From Phycisphaerae bacterium (lineage in GTDB: Bacteria; Planctomycetota; Phycisphaerae; UBA1845), in contig BQJS01000001.1 in the NCBI GenBank assembly GCA_021604825.1, positions 9,861 to 73,860 on the forward strand: a stretch of 64,000 bases of DNA, in the 5' to 3' direction. Shown here piece after piece: positions 15,482-24,776 of the stretch. The notes beneath the pieces are model-generated. The model saw only the letters and a list, made by a program, of their open reading frames with translations. It did not search any database and was not told the origin of the DNA. The stretch's first letter is position 1; every line of letters starts with the position of its first letter. Position numbers and translations under genes: made by a program.

Positions 15482-17509
15482 TCAGATGCCGTTGACAACT
15501 TCCGTGTTGGGCCTTGGGAATTGCATGTGCACAACATCACCAGGGCGATCGACATTAATTTGGCCGAATTTTCCTGTGCGTCGCAGGTCGATCCAGCGAT
15601 GCCCTTCGCCAAAGAGTGAGTACCTTCGTTGTTTAATGACCTCGTTGAGCATAGAAGCGTCATCCGTTGCGCCAAGGTAGTTGCCTAGCCCTCTAGCGTT
15701 ACGTACTCGGTTGATCGCCGCCAATGACTCATTCACGTCCGAACCGATCTGAGCTTCCGCATAGATCAGAATCAATTCTTCGTTGCGGATGATCGGGAAC
15801 GGATCGGTCTCAGAAGCGATGGTCTCTACTTGTGTTGTACCGGACAATCCATCATGGACGACGGGAACCGTAAGATCAGCGGATGCAATATACGGACGCG
15901 TTTTCACGGGAATCCGAAGGTCACCCGCATCCGAATCGCTGAGGAAATCCGGGTGGACCGTATACAGATTCGTGTCGGGCTCGTAATACATCGGGTTGGA
16001 ACTGAAGCCAAACGCCGGCCCCGTCGCCATCGAACCGTTGATGTTGAAGAACGAACCCGCGATGCCCGAGATCGAGCCGGATTTATCGCCTTGGTAGATC
16101 CTTACACGAGCGGAAAGGGCTCGATTGAACTGACGGAACGTTGCCGGTGTCGAGAAACCCGTGAACCCGCTGTCCAGATTGAATACGAAACTTGCTCCGC
16201 CGTTGGTCAGGTTCGTGGCTGCTTCGTCGAGCAAGTCGGCGATGAGTTGCAAGCTGTCGGCGTAGCTCAAGAAGGCTGCCGATTTGTTTTGGGCGTCCAG
16301 CTCAGACGGCGGAAGGATGCCCGTTGCGAACTGGTGGTTTAGCGCGAGCAGCAAGGAATAGGCCTGCCATGTCTTCGCATAACCGTACAGCCCATTAACT
16401 TGCTCGCTGGTCAATCCTGCGTCTGAATTCGTCGCAGCCGTGATCAGCGTTTGACTGTGTCGCACGGCTCTGTAGCGGGCGATGAAACTTCGCGTCACGA
16501 GGTCGCCATCCTCATCCAACGATTGCCCCTCTTTGCCCATCAACTCTCCGGTGTACTCCGAATCATCTCCGTTCAGATTCCAGTATTCGCGTCCGACGAT
16601 GCTTACCGTTTGGATGTAATACTCCAAGTCGTCGCGAACCATCGATTCCATGTCCTCAGCCAAGTCTTGAACTTCTGCGAGACTGGGGCCATCGCATTGA
16701 ACATTGGCGCAGGTTTCTCCCTGGTTGAACTCCCCATCGATCGCGAGGCAGTCTGCCGCCTCAATCACGATGCAGGATCCATCGATTCGACAGCATGCGC
16801 CGATCGGCTGTTCGCACGCGACCTCGAGGCAGAGCATGCCTTCGTTGAGGGTTCCACCGACAGAATTGCAAACGTCTGCCGTTGAATCATCCACACACAA
16901 ACCACTCGTCAGGCAGCACGAACCGCTGGCGGGGTCCGGTTCCGGACAATCGAATTCTTCGCACGTTGAAGAGCCTTCAAACGTTCCGTTGACCGTCGCG
17001 CAACCGTTGCTGTCAGCGTTCAAGCACGAGCCGTCCTCCAGGCAGCACGCCCCGAGATCCGGGCCGGGCTGTGGGCAATTGACGTCCTCGCAAAGCTGCC
17101 CTTCTTCAAACGTTCCGCCCTGCGCTTCGCACTCATCGGAGTTTGAGTCCAAGCACGTTCCATCGACGATGCAGCAAGCGCCAGCCACCGGGCATTGAAC
17201 CTCGTCGCAGGTAGACGATTCGTTGAACGCGCCGCCGAGGGTGTCGCATGCGTCTGATTTTACGTCAACACAGGAGCCATCCTCCAAGCAGCATGCCTGA
17301 TCGGTTGATGTCTCCGGGCATTGAAAATCGCTGCAGCTTTCGCCGTCGGTAAACAAGCCGTTTGACCCGCAGTCGGCTTCGGTTGTGTCCAGGCACGTGC
17401 CGTCGTCTTGGCAGCATGCGCCTGTTGACTCTACCACTGGCGTCGTGCAATTCAGATTCATACTGACCGATGCGAGTATCAAGACAATCGCTGCAACAAC
17501 TCGGTACAT
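15482..17509 (-). CDS. SusD/RagB-like outer membrane protein with six N-terminal Cys-rich repeats
   Basis: The 675-residue protein has an N-terminal export signal (VVAAIVLILASVSMN) followed by Cys-Thr; the position suggests a lipoprotein but the lipobox is not canonical. Residues about 28-265 contain six ~37-residue repeats of the form GACCxxDGxCxxxxxxxCxxxGGxFxxGxxCxxxxC. The rest is SusD/RagB-like: FIARYRAVRHSQTLI near the start of the domain, RNEELILIYAEAQI, AINRVRNARGL and the family-closing RRYSLFGEGHRWIDLRRTG. SusD proteins bind glycans or peptides at the surface with a SusC TonB-dependent channel; none is present here. ATG 17509 follows GGGAG at suitable distance. Confidence 0.85.
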   Translation of the reverse strand: MYRVVAAIVLILASVSMNLNCTTPVVESTGACCQDDGTCLDTTEADCGSNGLFTDGESCSDFQCPETSTDQACCLEDGSCVDVKSDACDTLGGAFNESSTCDEVQCPVAGACCIVDGTCLDSNSDECEAQGGTFEEGQLCEDVNCPQPGPDLGACCLEDGSCLNADSNGCATVNGTFEGSSTCEEFDCPEPDPASGSCCLTSGLCVDDSTADVCNSVGGTLNEGMLCLEVACEQPIGACCRIDGSCIVIEAADCLAIDGEFNQGETCANVQCDGPSLAEVQDLAEDMESMVRDDLEYYIQTVSIVGREYWNLNGDDSEYTGELMGKEGQSLDEDGDLVTRSFIARYRAVRHSQTLITAATNSDAGLTSEQVNGLYGYAKTWQAYSLLLALNHQFATGILPPSELDAQNKSAAFLSYADSLQLIADLLDEAATNLTNGGASFVFNLDSGFTGFSTPATFRQFNRALSARVRIYQGDKSGSISGIAGSFFNINGSMATGPAFGFSSNPMYYEPDTNLYTVHPDFLSDSDAGDLRIPVKTRPYIASADLTVPVVHDGLSGTTQVETIASETDPFPIIRNEELILIYAEAQIGSDVNESLAAINRVRNARGLGNYLGATDDASMLNEVIKQRRYSLFGEGHRWIDLRRTGKFGQINVDRPGDVVHMQFPRPNTEVVNGI

Positions 17510-17711
17510 GTTCGACTCCCATTTGAATAGCAGATATTGCACAGACCGCTCCAAGAGCGCCCCCACTGTGCGATGGCCCGTAATTGTACGTCTCCCGAAT
17601 GGGATTACAAAAATGATCGGGTAAAACCGTCTACGGCGACGATTGGAATCGAGCGCCGGGCTGAATTCACAAATTGGATATCTCGAAACGTGCTCACTTG
17701 CGTCGAAGCGA

Positions 17712-19322
17712 TTACATCCGATACACGCTCTGCTTCGGTTCGGGCCAAGGTCCGTTTAGGCTGGCCGCGATTCCCAGCGCCAAGACCATGCGCGTATCGA
17801 CTGGATCAATAATCCCGTCATCCCAAAGCCGCGCCGAACTGTAGTAGGCGCTGCCCTCGGTTTCGTACTTGTCGAGAATTGGCTTTGTGAATGCTTCTTG
17901 TTGTTTTGCGTCCATCACGGGTTCGCCGCGGGCTTCGAGTTGATCTTGCTTGACGGTCAGCAGAACGCCGGCAGCCTGTTCGCCGCCCATGACGCTGATT
18001 CGTGCGTTGGGCCACATCCACAATTGCCTTGGACCATAGGCCCGTCCGCACATGCCGTAGTTGCCCGCGCCATATGAACCGCCGATGACCACGGTGAACT
18101 TCGGAACGCTCGCGTTGGAGACTGCCGCTACCATCTTCGCGCCGTCCTTCGCGATGCCTCCGGATTCAAATTGTTTGCCGACCATAAAGCCCGTGATGTT
18201 TTGCAGGAATACGATTGGCCTACGTCGTTGGTTGCATAGTTCGATGAAGTGTGCGGCTTTCTGTGCGCTTTCGGAAAACAGCACCCCATTGTTCGCCAGG
18301 ATGCCGACCGGGTAGCCCCAGATGTGCGCGAAACCGGTGACGAGCGTTGAGCCGTACAGCGCCTTGAATTCCTGGAAACGACTGCCGTCGACGATTCGGG
18401 CGATGATCTCGCGGACGTCGTATGGTTTGCGAATGTTCTTCTGGATGATGCCGTAGATTTCGCTCGGATCGTAGCGCGGTTCTTCCACGGCTACAGTTGG
18501 CACATCCGTTTTCTTGCGCCGACCCAAGTGGCTGACGATGCGGCGGGTGATCGCCAGAGCATCTTCGTCGTTGACGGCCAAGTGGTCGGCCACGCCTGAC
18601 GTTCGGCAATGTACGTCTGCGCCGCCCAACTCTTCTGCTGAAACGACTTCGCCCGTCGCGGCTTTAACGAGCGGTGGACCGCCCAGGAAAATTGTCCCTT
18701 GTCCTTTGACGATGACGGCTTCGTCGCTCATCGCGGGCACGTATGCGCCGCCGGCAGTACACGAACCCATTACCACAGCCACCTGCGGTATGCCGTTCGC
18801 CGACATTTGCGCTTGATTGAAAAAGATGCGCCCGAAATGTTCTTTGTCGGGGAACACTTCGGCTTGCAATGGCAGGAATGCGCCGCCGGAATCGACGAGA
18901 TATACACATGGCAAATGGTTTTCTCGGGCGATCTCCTGCGCTCGCAGGTGCTTCTTGACGGTGATCGGAAAATACGTTCCGCCCTTGACGGTTGCATCGT
19001 TCGCGACGATCACGCACTCGCGTCCTTCGATGCACCCGATGCCCGTCACGATGCCAGCGGCTGGAGCGCCGTCGTCGTAAAGACCGTTTGCCGCGAGCGA
19101 ACTGAATTCCAAGAATGGCGTATCCGTGTCCGTCAGCAAATCGATGCGGTCGCGCACAAACAACTTTCCGCGACTGCGATGTCGCGCGACCAGCTTCTCA
19201 CCGCCGCCCTGTTTGACCGTATTCAGACGCGCTTTCAAGTCCGCGACTTTGGTTTCAAGGTCGGATTTGTTTTCGGCGAACTCTGGGGTCGATGGGTCAA
19301 TTGAAGTTGGGAGTATTTCCAT
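17712..19322 (-). CDS. mccB: Methylcrotonyl-CoA carboxylase, carboxyltransferase (beta) subunit
   Basis: The 536-residue protein has the two-lobed acyl-CoA carboxyltransferase fold: the N-lobe includes [37 protein letters not shown] and [17 protein letters not shown]; the C-lobe includes [45 protein letters not shown] and [13 protein letters not shown]. The last two are hallmarks of the methylcrotonyl-CoA rather than propionyl-CoA enzyme. It carboxylates 3-methylcrotonyl-CoA in leucine breakdown. The biotin-carrying alpha subunit and isovaleryl-CoA dehydrogenase are not in the window. Confidence 0.93.
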   Translation of the reverse strand: MEILPTSIDPSTPEFAENKSDLETKVADLKARLNTVKQGGGEKLVARHRSRGKLFVRDRIDLLTDTDTPFLEFSSLAANGLYDDGAPAAGIVTGIGCIEGRECVIVANDATVKGGTYFPITVKKHLRAQEIARENHLPCVYLVDSGGAFLPLQAEVFPDKEHFGRIFFNQAQMSANGIPQVAVVMGSCTAGGAYVPAMSDEAVIVKGQGTIFLGGPPLVKAATGEVVSAEELGGADVHCRTSGVADHLAVNDEDALAITRRIVSHLGRRKKTDVPTVAVEEPRYDPSEIYGIIQKNIRKPYDVREIIARIVDGSRFQEFKALYGSTLVTGFAHIWGYPVGILANNGVLFSESAQKAAHFIELCNQRRRPIVFLQNITGFMVGKQFESGGIAKDGAKMVAAVSNASVPKFTVVIGGSYGAGNYGMCGRAYGPRQLWMWPNARISVMGGEQAAGVLLTVKQDQLEARGEPVMDAKQQEAFTKPILDKYETEGSAYYSSARLWDDGIIDPVDTRMVLALGIAASLNGPWPEPKQSVYRM

Positions 19323-19512
19323 TCGGGGCACTTTCCGTCCGAGGGGCGCATTCCACCCTGTTGCCAACGTCTGCGAGCGTCCTGCCCGCCTGCCAAAAAC
19401 CTAATCGCTTTTTGCCATTCGCGACAGTCTGGCGCCTTCCAACCGTGCCAATCCCAGCCGATTCAGTCGCTTCCTATGGCACTCTGTCGGGCAACCCTGC
19501 TATGATTGGTTG

Positions 19513-20073
19513 ATGGATGAGGCCCTTCCAAGCCGCTGGATCGAACTTCGTGAACTTCCGGGACACCCCGAAATGTCGGTGTTCCCCGATCGCGAGCCCA
19601 AGATTCAAAACCGCTACGCGCCCGAAACCCGGGAAACTTTGAATTGCCCGAAGTGTCACTATCTCCTGACTGGCATCGGCGCGGCGTACTGCCCTGAATG
19701 TGGTATCCAGTTGTCCTACGAACCCATCACCGTCTTCGCTGCTGCCGATCAGTCCATCGTTTGGGCTGCGGCCATGGTGCTCGACCAGAATGAAATCACC
19801 AACCTCATCGCCACCGGCAGTTTCGATCCTGTCCTGGGCATTTTTACGCGGCGCAATAGCCTGCCCCACATCATGGTCCCGTTCAAGTTCTATCACGAAG
19901 CCGTCCAGCTCTTGGATGCCGAGTTCGGCAAGCGCGAGTTCAAGACTGGCGACAAGCCCGATAAGTCCAATGCAGCGCCCGACTGGGCTTGTTCCAGTTG
20001 CCAGGAGGAGAACCCCGAATCCTTCGATGTATGCTGGCAGTGCGGTTTGCAGCGCCCTGACGCGCAGGCGTGA
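19513..20073 (+). CDS. Double zinc-ribbon protein with DUF2007-like (putative signal transducing) domain
   Basis: 186 residues. The first zinc ribbon is CPKCHYLLTG...YCPECG (about 45-66); the second, at the C-terminus, is ACSSCQEENPESFDVCWQCG. Between them AADQSIVWAAAMVLDQNEITNLI and the following residues fit the small DUF2007 / putative signal transducing domain. Such proteins are common in planctomycetes and uncharacterised. It is divergent from mccB with about 190 bp between. Confidence 0.65.
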   Translation: MDEALPSRWIELRELPGHPEMSVFPDREPKIQNRYAPETRETLNCPKCHYLLTGIGAAYCPECGIQLSYEPITVFAAADQSIVWAAAMVLDQNEITNLIATGSFDPVLGIFTRRNSLPHIMVPFKFYHEAVQLLDAEFGKREFKTGDKPDKSNAAPDWACSSCQEENPESFDVCWQCGLQRPDAQA

Positions 20074-20161
20074 ATTGGGCTCTGATTAGCCGCCACCGAC
20101 TGGACTCGATTGTCTCAAGTTGTAAACTATACCGCTCGAATAATAACTGTCCCGCGTGGAT

Positions 20162-20692
20162 ATGTTTCCCGATCAACAGAGTGGCTGCCCCCAACCCGTT
20201 CGGGCGGAAACGGTGAACCCCTTGTCTGACACGCAGAACGAGAATCAACTTGACGCTTTGGGCGAAGAGGTTTTTGAACTCACGAAAATCGTCGCCCGGG
20301 CTCGCGCTCAAGCCAGCAACAAGCACGTTGAGACTCTGACCGAAACGGAAAACCTCACGCTCGATCTGCTCAGCAAGCAGGACGTGATGACGGTGGGGCA
20401 AATACAAAAAGCCGTTGGCGTTCTGCCAGCTCAGATGTCTCGGATCGTTCGGTCGCTCGAAGACAAGGGTGGGTCTGCTTATATCGAGTGCAACATCAAC
20501 CCCAAAGATCGCCGAATGATCAACGTCTCGATCACGGCTGCTGGCCAAAAGGCGCTCAACAGCTATCGAAAAGCGCGGCTGGCGATGATCCTGAAAATCC
20601 TCTCGGTTCTGGACCATGACGAGAGAGAAGATTTCATGGGCATGCTTCGTAAAATGCGCCAAAACATTTCTAACTCCATCAAAAATAAGTAG
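20162..20692 (+). CDS. MarR-family transcriptional regulator
   Basis: The 176-residue protein has a winged helix: the recognition helix lies in MTVGQIQKAVGVLPAQMSRIVRSLEDKG and the wing in CNINPKDRRMINVSITAAGQKAL. The family usually represses adjacent or its own promoter and is released by small aromatic or oxidant ligands. ATG 20162 is preferred to GTG 20156. A palindrome (TTGGC-AATTC-GCCAA, 20703-20717) immediately behind the gene could be an operator for it or for the downstream promoter. Confidence 0.85.
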   Translation: MFPDQQSGCPQPVRAETVNPLSDTQNENQLDALGEEVFELTKIVARARAQASNKHVETLTETENLTLDLLSKQDVMTVGQIQKAVGVLPAQMSRIVRSLEDKGGSAYIECNINPKDRRMINVSITAAGQKALNSYRKARLAMILKILSVLDHDEREDFMGMLRKMRQNISNSIKNK

Positions 20693-20702
20693 TTATGTCA
20701 AA

Positions 20703-20717
20703 TTGGCAATTCGCCAA
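20703..20717. promoter_or_regulatory. Perfect 5-5-5 palindrome, possible operator
   Basis: TTGGC and GCCAA flank AATTC. It is about ten bases after the marR-type gene and about 55 bp upstream of the -35 of the next promoter. No T-run follows, so it is not a terminator. Confidence 0.4.
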
Positions 20718-20772
20718 AACCGCCCCATACGGCCTCTACCGTAGAATATTGTTCACATATAGAAACTATTTC

Positions 20773-20800
20773 TTGACAATAATTATTCATGTTGTATGGT
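20773..20800 (+). promoter_or_regulatory. Sigma-70 promoter of the secreted basic protein gene
   Basis: A consensus -35 TTGACA (20773-20778) is separated by 16 bp from TATGGT (20795-20800), in an AT-rich patch. The start codon of the next gene is about 85 bp further on. Confidence 0.65.
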
Positions 20801-20885
20801 TATTGTGGCCGACGTGAATAACGACGGGTTGATTACAACGGGCCGCAGTTCTTGAATAAACCGATTGGCGATGGAGAACAAGACG

Positions 20886-21314
20886 ATGAAAAAGAACATA
20901 CGAATCTCACTCGTGGCATCATGCGCCGCATTGGCGGGATTGGCTTTGTTGGTCGCACCCACCACAGCCAAAGCACAGTGCCATCGCCCGGTATACGCAC
21001 CGGTCACTTATGTTGACTATGCCCCGGCGGTTGTGCCGGCTCGAACGGTTTACGTTAGTCAGCCCGTTTATGTTCCAAGGCCTGTTTACGTTGAGCGGCC
21101 AGTGTATGTTGCACCGGCTTACCGGTCGCGGTCATTTAATCTCAGCCTGAGCTTTGGCAACAACAACTATCGCCGAGGCCAGGGTCACCATCGAAGTTTC
21201 CGAAGTCGCGACGGTTACAGTTCGCGTCGCCAGTACACTTCGTCGCGGCGGTCTCGAAGTTATCGCCAGTCCGGCAAACGATCGCACAGCAGTCGTCGAC
21301 GCTATCGTCACTAG
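20886..21314 (+). CDS. Small secreted basic protein with VYV repeats and Arg/Ser-rich tail
   Basis: The 142-residue precursor has a signal peptide (ISLVASCAALAGLALLVAPTTAKAQ, cleavage after AKA). The mature part starts with a Pro/Val/Tyr-rich repeat region (PVYVPRPVYVERPVYV) and ends with a strongly basic tail of Arg, Ser, Tyr and Gly. No enzyme motif is visible. The tail could bind DNA, polysaccharide or acidic surface polymer. GGAG lies upstream of the ATG at about 20875, and a consensus promoter and a strong terminator bound the gene, suggesting high expression as a single unit. Confidence 0.7.
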   Translation: MKKNIRISLVASCAALAGLALLVAPTTAKAQCHRPVYAPVTYVDYAPAVVPARTVYVSQPVYVPRPVYVERPVYVAPAYRSRSFNLSLSFGNNNYRRGQGHHRSFRSRDGYSSRRQYTSSRRSRSYRQSGKRSHSSRRRYRH

Positions 21315-21372
21315 TCCAATCACGATGACTCTGATTCAATTATGAACCATTTAATTCGAGATCTTCCAACGA

Positions 21373-21398
21373 GGCGGGGCATGTTCCCCGCCTTTTTT
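21373..21398 (+). terminator. Rho-independent terminator
   Basis: GGCGGGG (21373-21379) pairs with CCCCGCC (21386-21392) over a six-base loop, followed by six T. It ends the secreted basic protein transcript. Confidence 0.9.
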
Positions 21399-21504
21399 GT
21401 TGCTATTTTGCAGTCTTATTGGGTCGAAGTTTGCTTGACGATGCGCTCGGTGATTCTATCCTTGGTTCTTAGGTCATCACTTCATCGAGCTATCGGAGGG
21501 CGTC

Positions 21505-23091
21505 ATGAGCAAGATCAGTCTTGAGGGTCACGGCATCCATGTCAAAGAGGTCAACCGCAACTTAGGACCCGCAAGGCTTTACGAAGAAGCACTCCGATTT
21601 GAGAAGAATACGAGCATCGCATCCAGCGGTGCGCTCATTGCGTATTCAGGCAGCAAGACCGGCCGTTCCCCCAACGATAAGCGTATCGTCAAGAACCCAG
21701 CCTCCGAAGAAGACGTTTGGTGGGGCAAGATCAATATCTCACTCGAGCAAAAAGGGTTCGACGCCAACCTGGAGCGTGCCCGCGATTACTTTCACACGTG
21801 TGATCGCCTTTACTGCATCGACGCGTTTGCCGGATGGGACCCGAAGCATCGCATCAAAGTCCGGGTGATCTGCGCTCGGGCGTATCACGCGCTGTTCATG
21901 TACACGATGCTCATCCGCCCGACGAAGGAAGAGCTCGACTCATTCGGCGAGCCGGATTACGTCATCTATAATGCCGGCCAATTCCCTTCCAACACGCACA
22001 CGCCCGGCATGACGTCAAAAACCAGCGTCGATATCTGCTTTGAAACCAATTCAATCGTCATCCTTGGAACTGAGTATGCCGGCGAAATGAAGAAGGGCGT
22101 GTTCACGGTGATGAATTATTTGATGCCGAAGAAGGGAGTGCTTTCGATGCACTGCTCGGCGACATCCGACGGCGAAACTGGAAAGTCATCGGTGTTGTTT
22201 GGCCTTAGCGGTACTGGTAAGACGACGCTGTCTGCCGATCCGAAGCGCCGGCTCATCGGTGACGACGAACACTGCTGGACCGAAGACGGCATCTTCAACA
22301 TCGAAGGCGGTTGCTATGCCAAAGCGATTGACCTTTCGCCGGAGTCTGAACCGGAGATCTTTCAGGCCCTTCGATTTGGGGCGGTTCTTGAGAACGTCGT
22401 CTTCGACAGGCACTCGCACGAAGTCGATTTCTCCGACCTCAGCATCACGCAGAACACCCGCGGGGCCTATCCGATCGAGCATATTTCCAACGCTCAGATT
22501 CCCTGCATAGCTGGCCATCCCGACGACATTATTTTTCTGACGTGCGATGCGTTTGGTGTGTTACCGCCGGTCAGCAAGCTTACGCCGGAACAGGCGATGT
22601 ACCACTTTATCAGTGGCTACACAGCCAAGGTTGCGGGGACGGAAGTTGGCGTGACTGAACCGTCGGCGACATTCTCTGCGTGTTTTGGTGCGCCGTTTAT
22701 CGTCTGGCATCCGGGTAAGTATGCAGAACTGCTGGCTGAAAAGATCAAGAAGCACAACGCGAGCGTGTGGTTGGTGAACACCGGTTGGAGTGGCGGTGCG
22801 TATGGCGTGGGCAAGCGCATGAAACTTTCATACACCCGCGCGATCATCGATGGCATTCACGGCGGCGCGCTGAAGAACGTCGCGACGACTCCCGATCCGA
22901 TTTTTGGTTTCGAGGTGGTCAACGAATGTCCGAACGTGCCAACGGAAGTGCTCATTCCGCGCAACACCTGGAGCGATAAGGGCGCGTTTGACAACACCGC
23001 GAAAAAACTCGCGAGCCTGTTCATCGAAAACTTCAAGAAATTCGAAGACGGCGTAAGCCAACAAGTCCGCGAAGCCGGCCCGAAGCTTTAA
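21505..23091 (+). CDS. pckA: Phosphoenolpyruvate carboxykinase (ATP)
   Basis: The 528-residue enzyme of the ATP-type family has the substrate loop GALIAYSGSKTGRSPNDKR near residue 45, the kinase-1a P-loop GLSGTGKTTLSAD near 232, the metal site GDDEHCW, and the C-terminal NTGWSGGAYGVGKRM adenine-binding stretch. It converts oxaloacetate and ATP to phosphoenolpyruvate, the first step of gluconeogenesis. GGAGGG precedes the ATG. Its last four bases overlap the convergent gene on the minus strand. Confidence 0.96.
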   Translation: MSKISLEGHGIHVKEVNRNLGPARLYEEALRFEKNTSIASSGALIAYSGSKTGRSPNDKRIVKNPASEEDVWWGKINISLEQKGFDANLERARDYFHTCDRLYCIDAFAGWDPKHRIKVRVICARAYHALFMYTMLIRPTKEELDSFGEPDYVIYNAGQFPSNTHTPGMTSKTSVDICFETNSIVILGTEYAGEMKKGVFTVMNYLMPKKGVLSMHCSATSDGETGKSSVLFGLSGTGKTTLSADPKRRLIGDDEHCWTEDGIFNIEGGCYAKAIDLSPESEPEIFQALRFGAVLENVVFDRHSHEVDFSDLSITQNTRGAYPIEHISNAQIPCIAGHPDDIIFLTCDAFGVLPPVSKLTPEQAMYHFISGYTAKVAGTEVGVTEPSATFSACFGAPFIVWHPGKYAELLAEKIKKHNASVWLVNTGWSGGAYGVGKRMKLSYTRAIIDGIHGGALKNVATTPDPIFGFEVVNECPNVPTEVLIPRNTWSDKGAFDNTAKKLASLFIENFKKFEDGVSQQVREAGPKL

Positions 23092-23699
23092 GGCGGTTCC
23101 TCAGATTCGATTGAGCAATCGTCGGTCTCCGCACTCAAATTAGGGGCAGACGGCGTTCCGCATTCCGGACAGACGCCGCTGACATTTCCAGTCAAATCGT
23201 ATCCACAATTCGAGCACTGCCAGTCTTCGTAGATGGGCCAATAGCGCGTGCGCACGTATACGAACCCCGAAAGGATTGCGAACGGCACTAGCGTGAACGC
23301 GATCACGCCCATCAGAAATGCCAATGGAACGTACCAAAGAAGTGTTGATGCTCCCCACGGTGACATTGTGACAATGCGTATGCAGCCCGGCGCGGAATTT
23401 GCAATTGCGGTGAAAACAGAAAGCAGAAGTGCGTCTTTGTAGCTTGTCCATGGCCAACAGAGCGCCGTGATCCCAACGACAAAAATTCCCACGTAAATGA
23501 CCGAAACGGTGATCGCATACGACTTGGTGAACCCGCCAGTCGGCACGTAAATGCGATCAAACGCCATGCGCCCTAGCAGGAGTAGCACGGCGAAGATCAT
23601 TCCCAATGGTATTCGATACCGCGCAAGGAATTGGATGAGTATTGAAGAATTGTCAGCGCGCTGGTCGGGCTTCGGTGATTCGTTGGGAACGTCGTTCAC
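23088..23699 (-). CDS. Membrane protein with C-terminal zinc ribbon
   Basis: 203 residues from GTG 23699 (GAGG five bases upstream); ATG 23738 is an alternative. Four hydrophobic helices occupy about residues 25-150, and a cytosolic C-terminus carries CSNCGYDLTGNVSGVCPECG, a two-knuckle zinc ribbon characteristic of planctomycete proteins. The gene at 33179 encodes a shorter protein with the same type of ribbon. Function unknown. Confidence 0.7.
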   Translation of the reverse strand: MNDVPNESPKPDQRADNSSILIQFLARYRIPLGMIFAVLLLLGRMAFDRIYVPTGGFTKSYAITVSVIYVGIFVVGITALCWPWTSYKDALLLSVFTAIANSAPGCIRIVTMSPWGASTLLWYVPLAFLMGVIAFTLVPFAILSGFVYVRTRYWPIYEDWQCSNCGYDLTGNVSGVCPECGTPSAPNLSAETDDCSIESEEPP

Positions 23700-23771
23700 G
23701 AATGCCTCACTTGCTCTACAAGCAGAACGCGCGATCATCGGCGCAAATCGCCGGAGTCACTCGATCAAACG

Positions 23772-24440
23772 CTAGGCACCGACGGCTTCGCGGACGTGGT
23801 TTTCTAGGCAATCGACTACTTCTGCCAGCGTCATGTCACTGGTGTCGATCTTGATGGATTGGCCGGGCACGAGGAGTGGGGCCCATTGTTTGCAATCGTT
23901 GGCGTCGCGGGCGTTTAGGTTATCGCGCACGTCGTCGATTGAGACGTCTTCGCCGTCGGCGATCAATTCTTGGTAGCGCCGTTCGGCTCGTTTTTCCAAA
24001 TCGGCGTCGACCACGAAACGCACGTCGGCAAGGTCTTTGAAAACCACGCTGCCTTGATCGCGCCCTTCGGTGACGAACGAGCCCAGTTTGCGGCCGATCG
24101 CCCTTTGTTTTTCGACGAGGATCTGGCGGATTTCGGGGATGCGGGCGACGGGCGAAGTGACCTGGCTGACGGCCATCGTGCGAATTGCTTCGCTGATGTC
24201 GTGACCGTTGGCATTGACCCGCGTGTGCGTTGGGCCGCAGTCGAGCCAGAGGTCGGCATCTTCGGCGAGGTGAACCAGCGCGTCGTGATCGTCTACGGAG
24301 ATGCCTTCTTCCAGCGCAAGGTGGGCAATGGCGCGATACATCGCCCCCGTGTCCAGGTATGGAATCTCAAGGTGGGCTGCCAGTTTTCGAGCAGCGGTCG
24401 ATTTGCCGGAGCCAGCCGGTCCATCAATGGTGATTATCAT
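23772..24440 (-). CDS. cmk: Cytidylate kinase
   Basis: The 222-residue protein begins with the P-loop GPAGSGKSTAARKLA, followed by LDTGAMYRAIA and, near residue 128, VTEGRDQGSVVF, the CMP-binding signature (normally GRD-I/V-G-T). It phosphorylates CMP and dCMP. The normally conserved T is replaced by S (GSVVF), a conservative change. The ATG at 24440 is the family start. Confidence 0.95.
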   Translation of the reverse strand: MIITIDGPAGSGKSTAARKLAAHLEIPYLDTGAMYRAIAHLALEEGISVDDHDALVHLAEDADLWLDCGPTHTRVNANGHDISEAIRTMAVSQVTSPVARIPEIRQILVEKQRAIGRKLGSFVTEGRDQGSVVFKDLADVRFVVDADLEKRAERRYQELIADGEDVSIDDVRDNLNARDANDCKQWAPLLVPGQSIKIDTSDMTLAEVVDCLENHVREAVGA

Positions 24441-24776
24441 TTGCTTTTCGATTGTAGGTCGATTTCAAAAGCGATCAAGCGCCCGATAATCATGCCCATG
24501 GCCCAATTTCCAAGAGGTGATCATGAATCTACTGAGCAGCGTCACGCGATCGCCTTCGGGCGTTCCACGCCTTTGATTTTAAGGCGTTGAGTGCTTCAAC
24601 TTCAAGGTGCTGCACACACTTCAGCGTTGACTGGGTATTGTCCGAACCGTAAAATCATAGGGGTGTGTGGCAATATGCGTCGAATAGATTTGACGTGTGA
24701 GTCGTGTGTGAATTTACCGGCTTCTCATCCCCGAGCCGGCAATTCTGAAAACCCATAAGCAGGGCATCGAGAACCC
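24441..24776. other. Divergent intergenic region
   Basis: 336 bp between cmk and the zinc-ribbon protein gene. A 6-bp stem (CCGGCT 24717-24722 / AGCCGG 24734-24739) sits 40 bp before the downstream start without a T-run and may structure the leader. Nothing else supportable. Confidence 0.4.

Noticed and set aside
15482..17509. The six Cys-rich repeats as a zinc-finger or EGF array
   Set aside because: Spacing (adjacent Cys pair, then C, C, C, C per ~37 residues) is unlike EGF or zinc fingers, and the protein is exported, so disulphide-bonded spacer repeats are a better reading.
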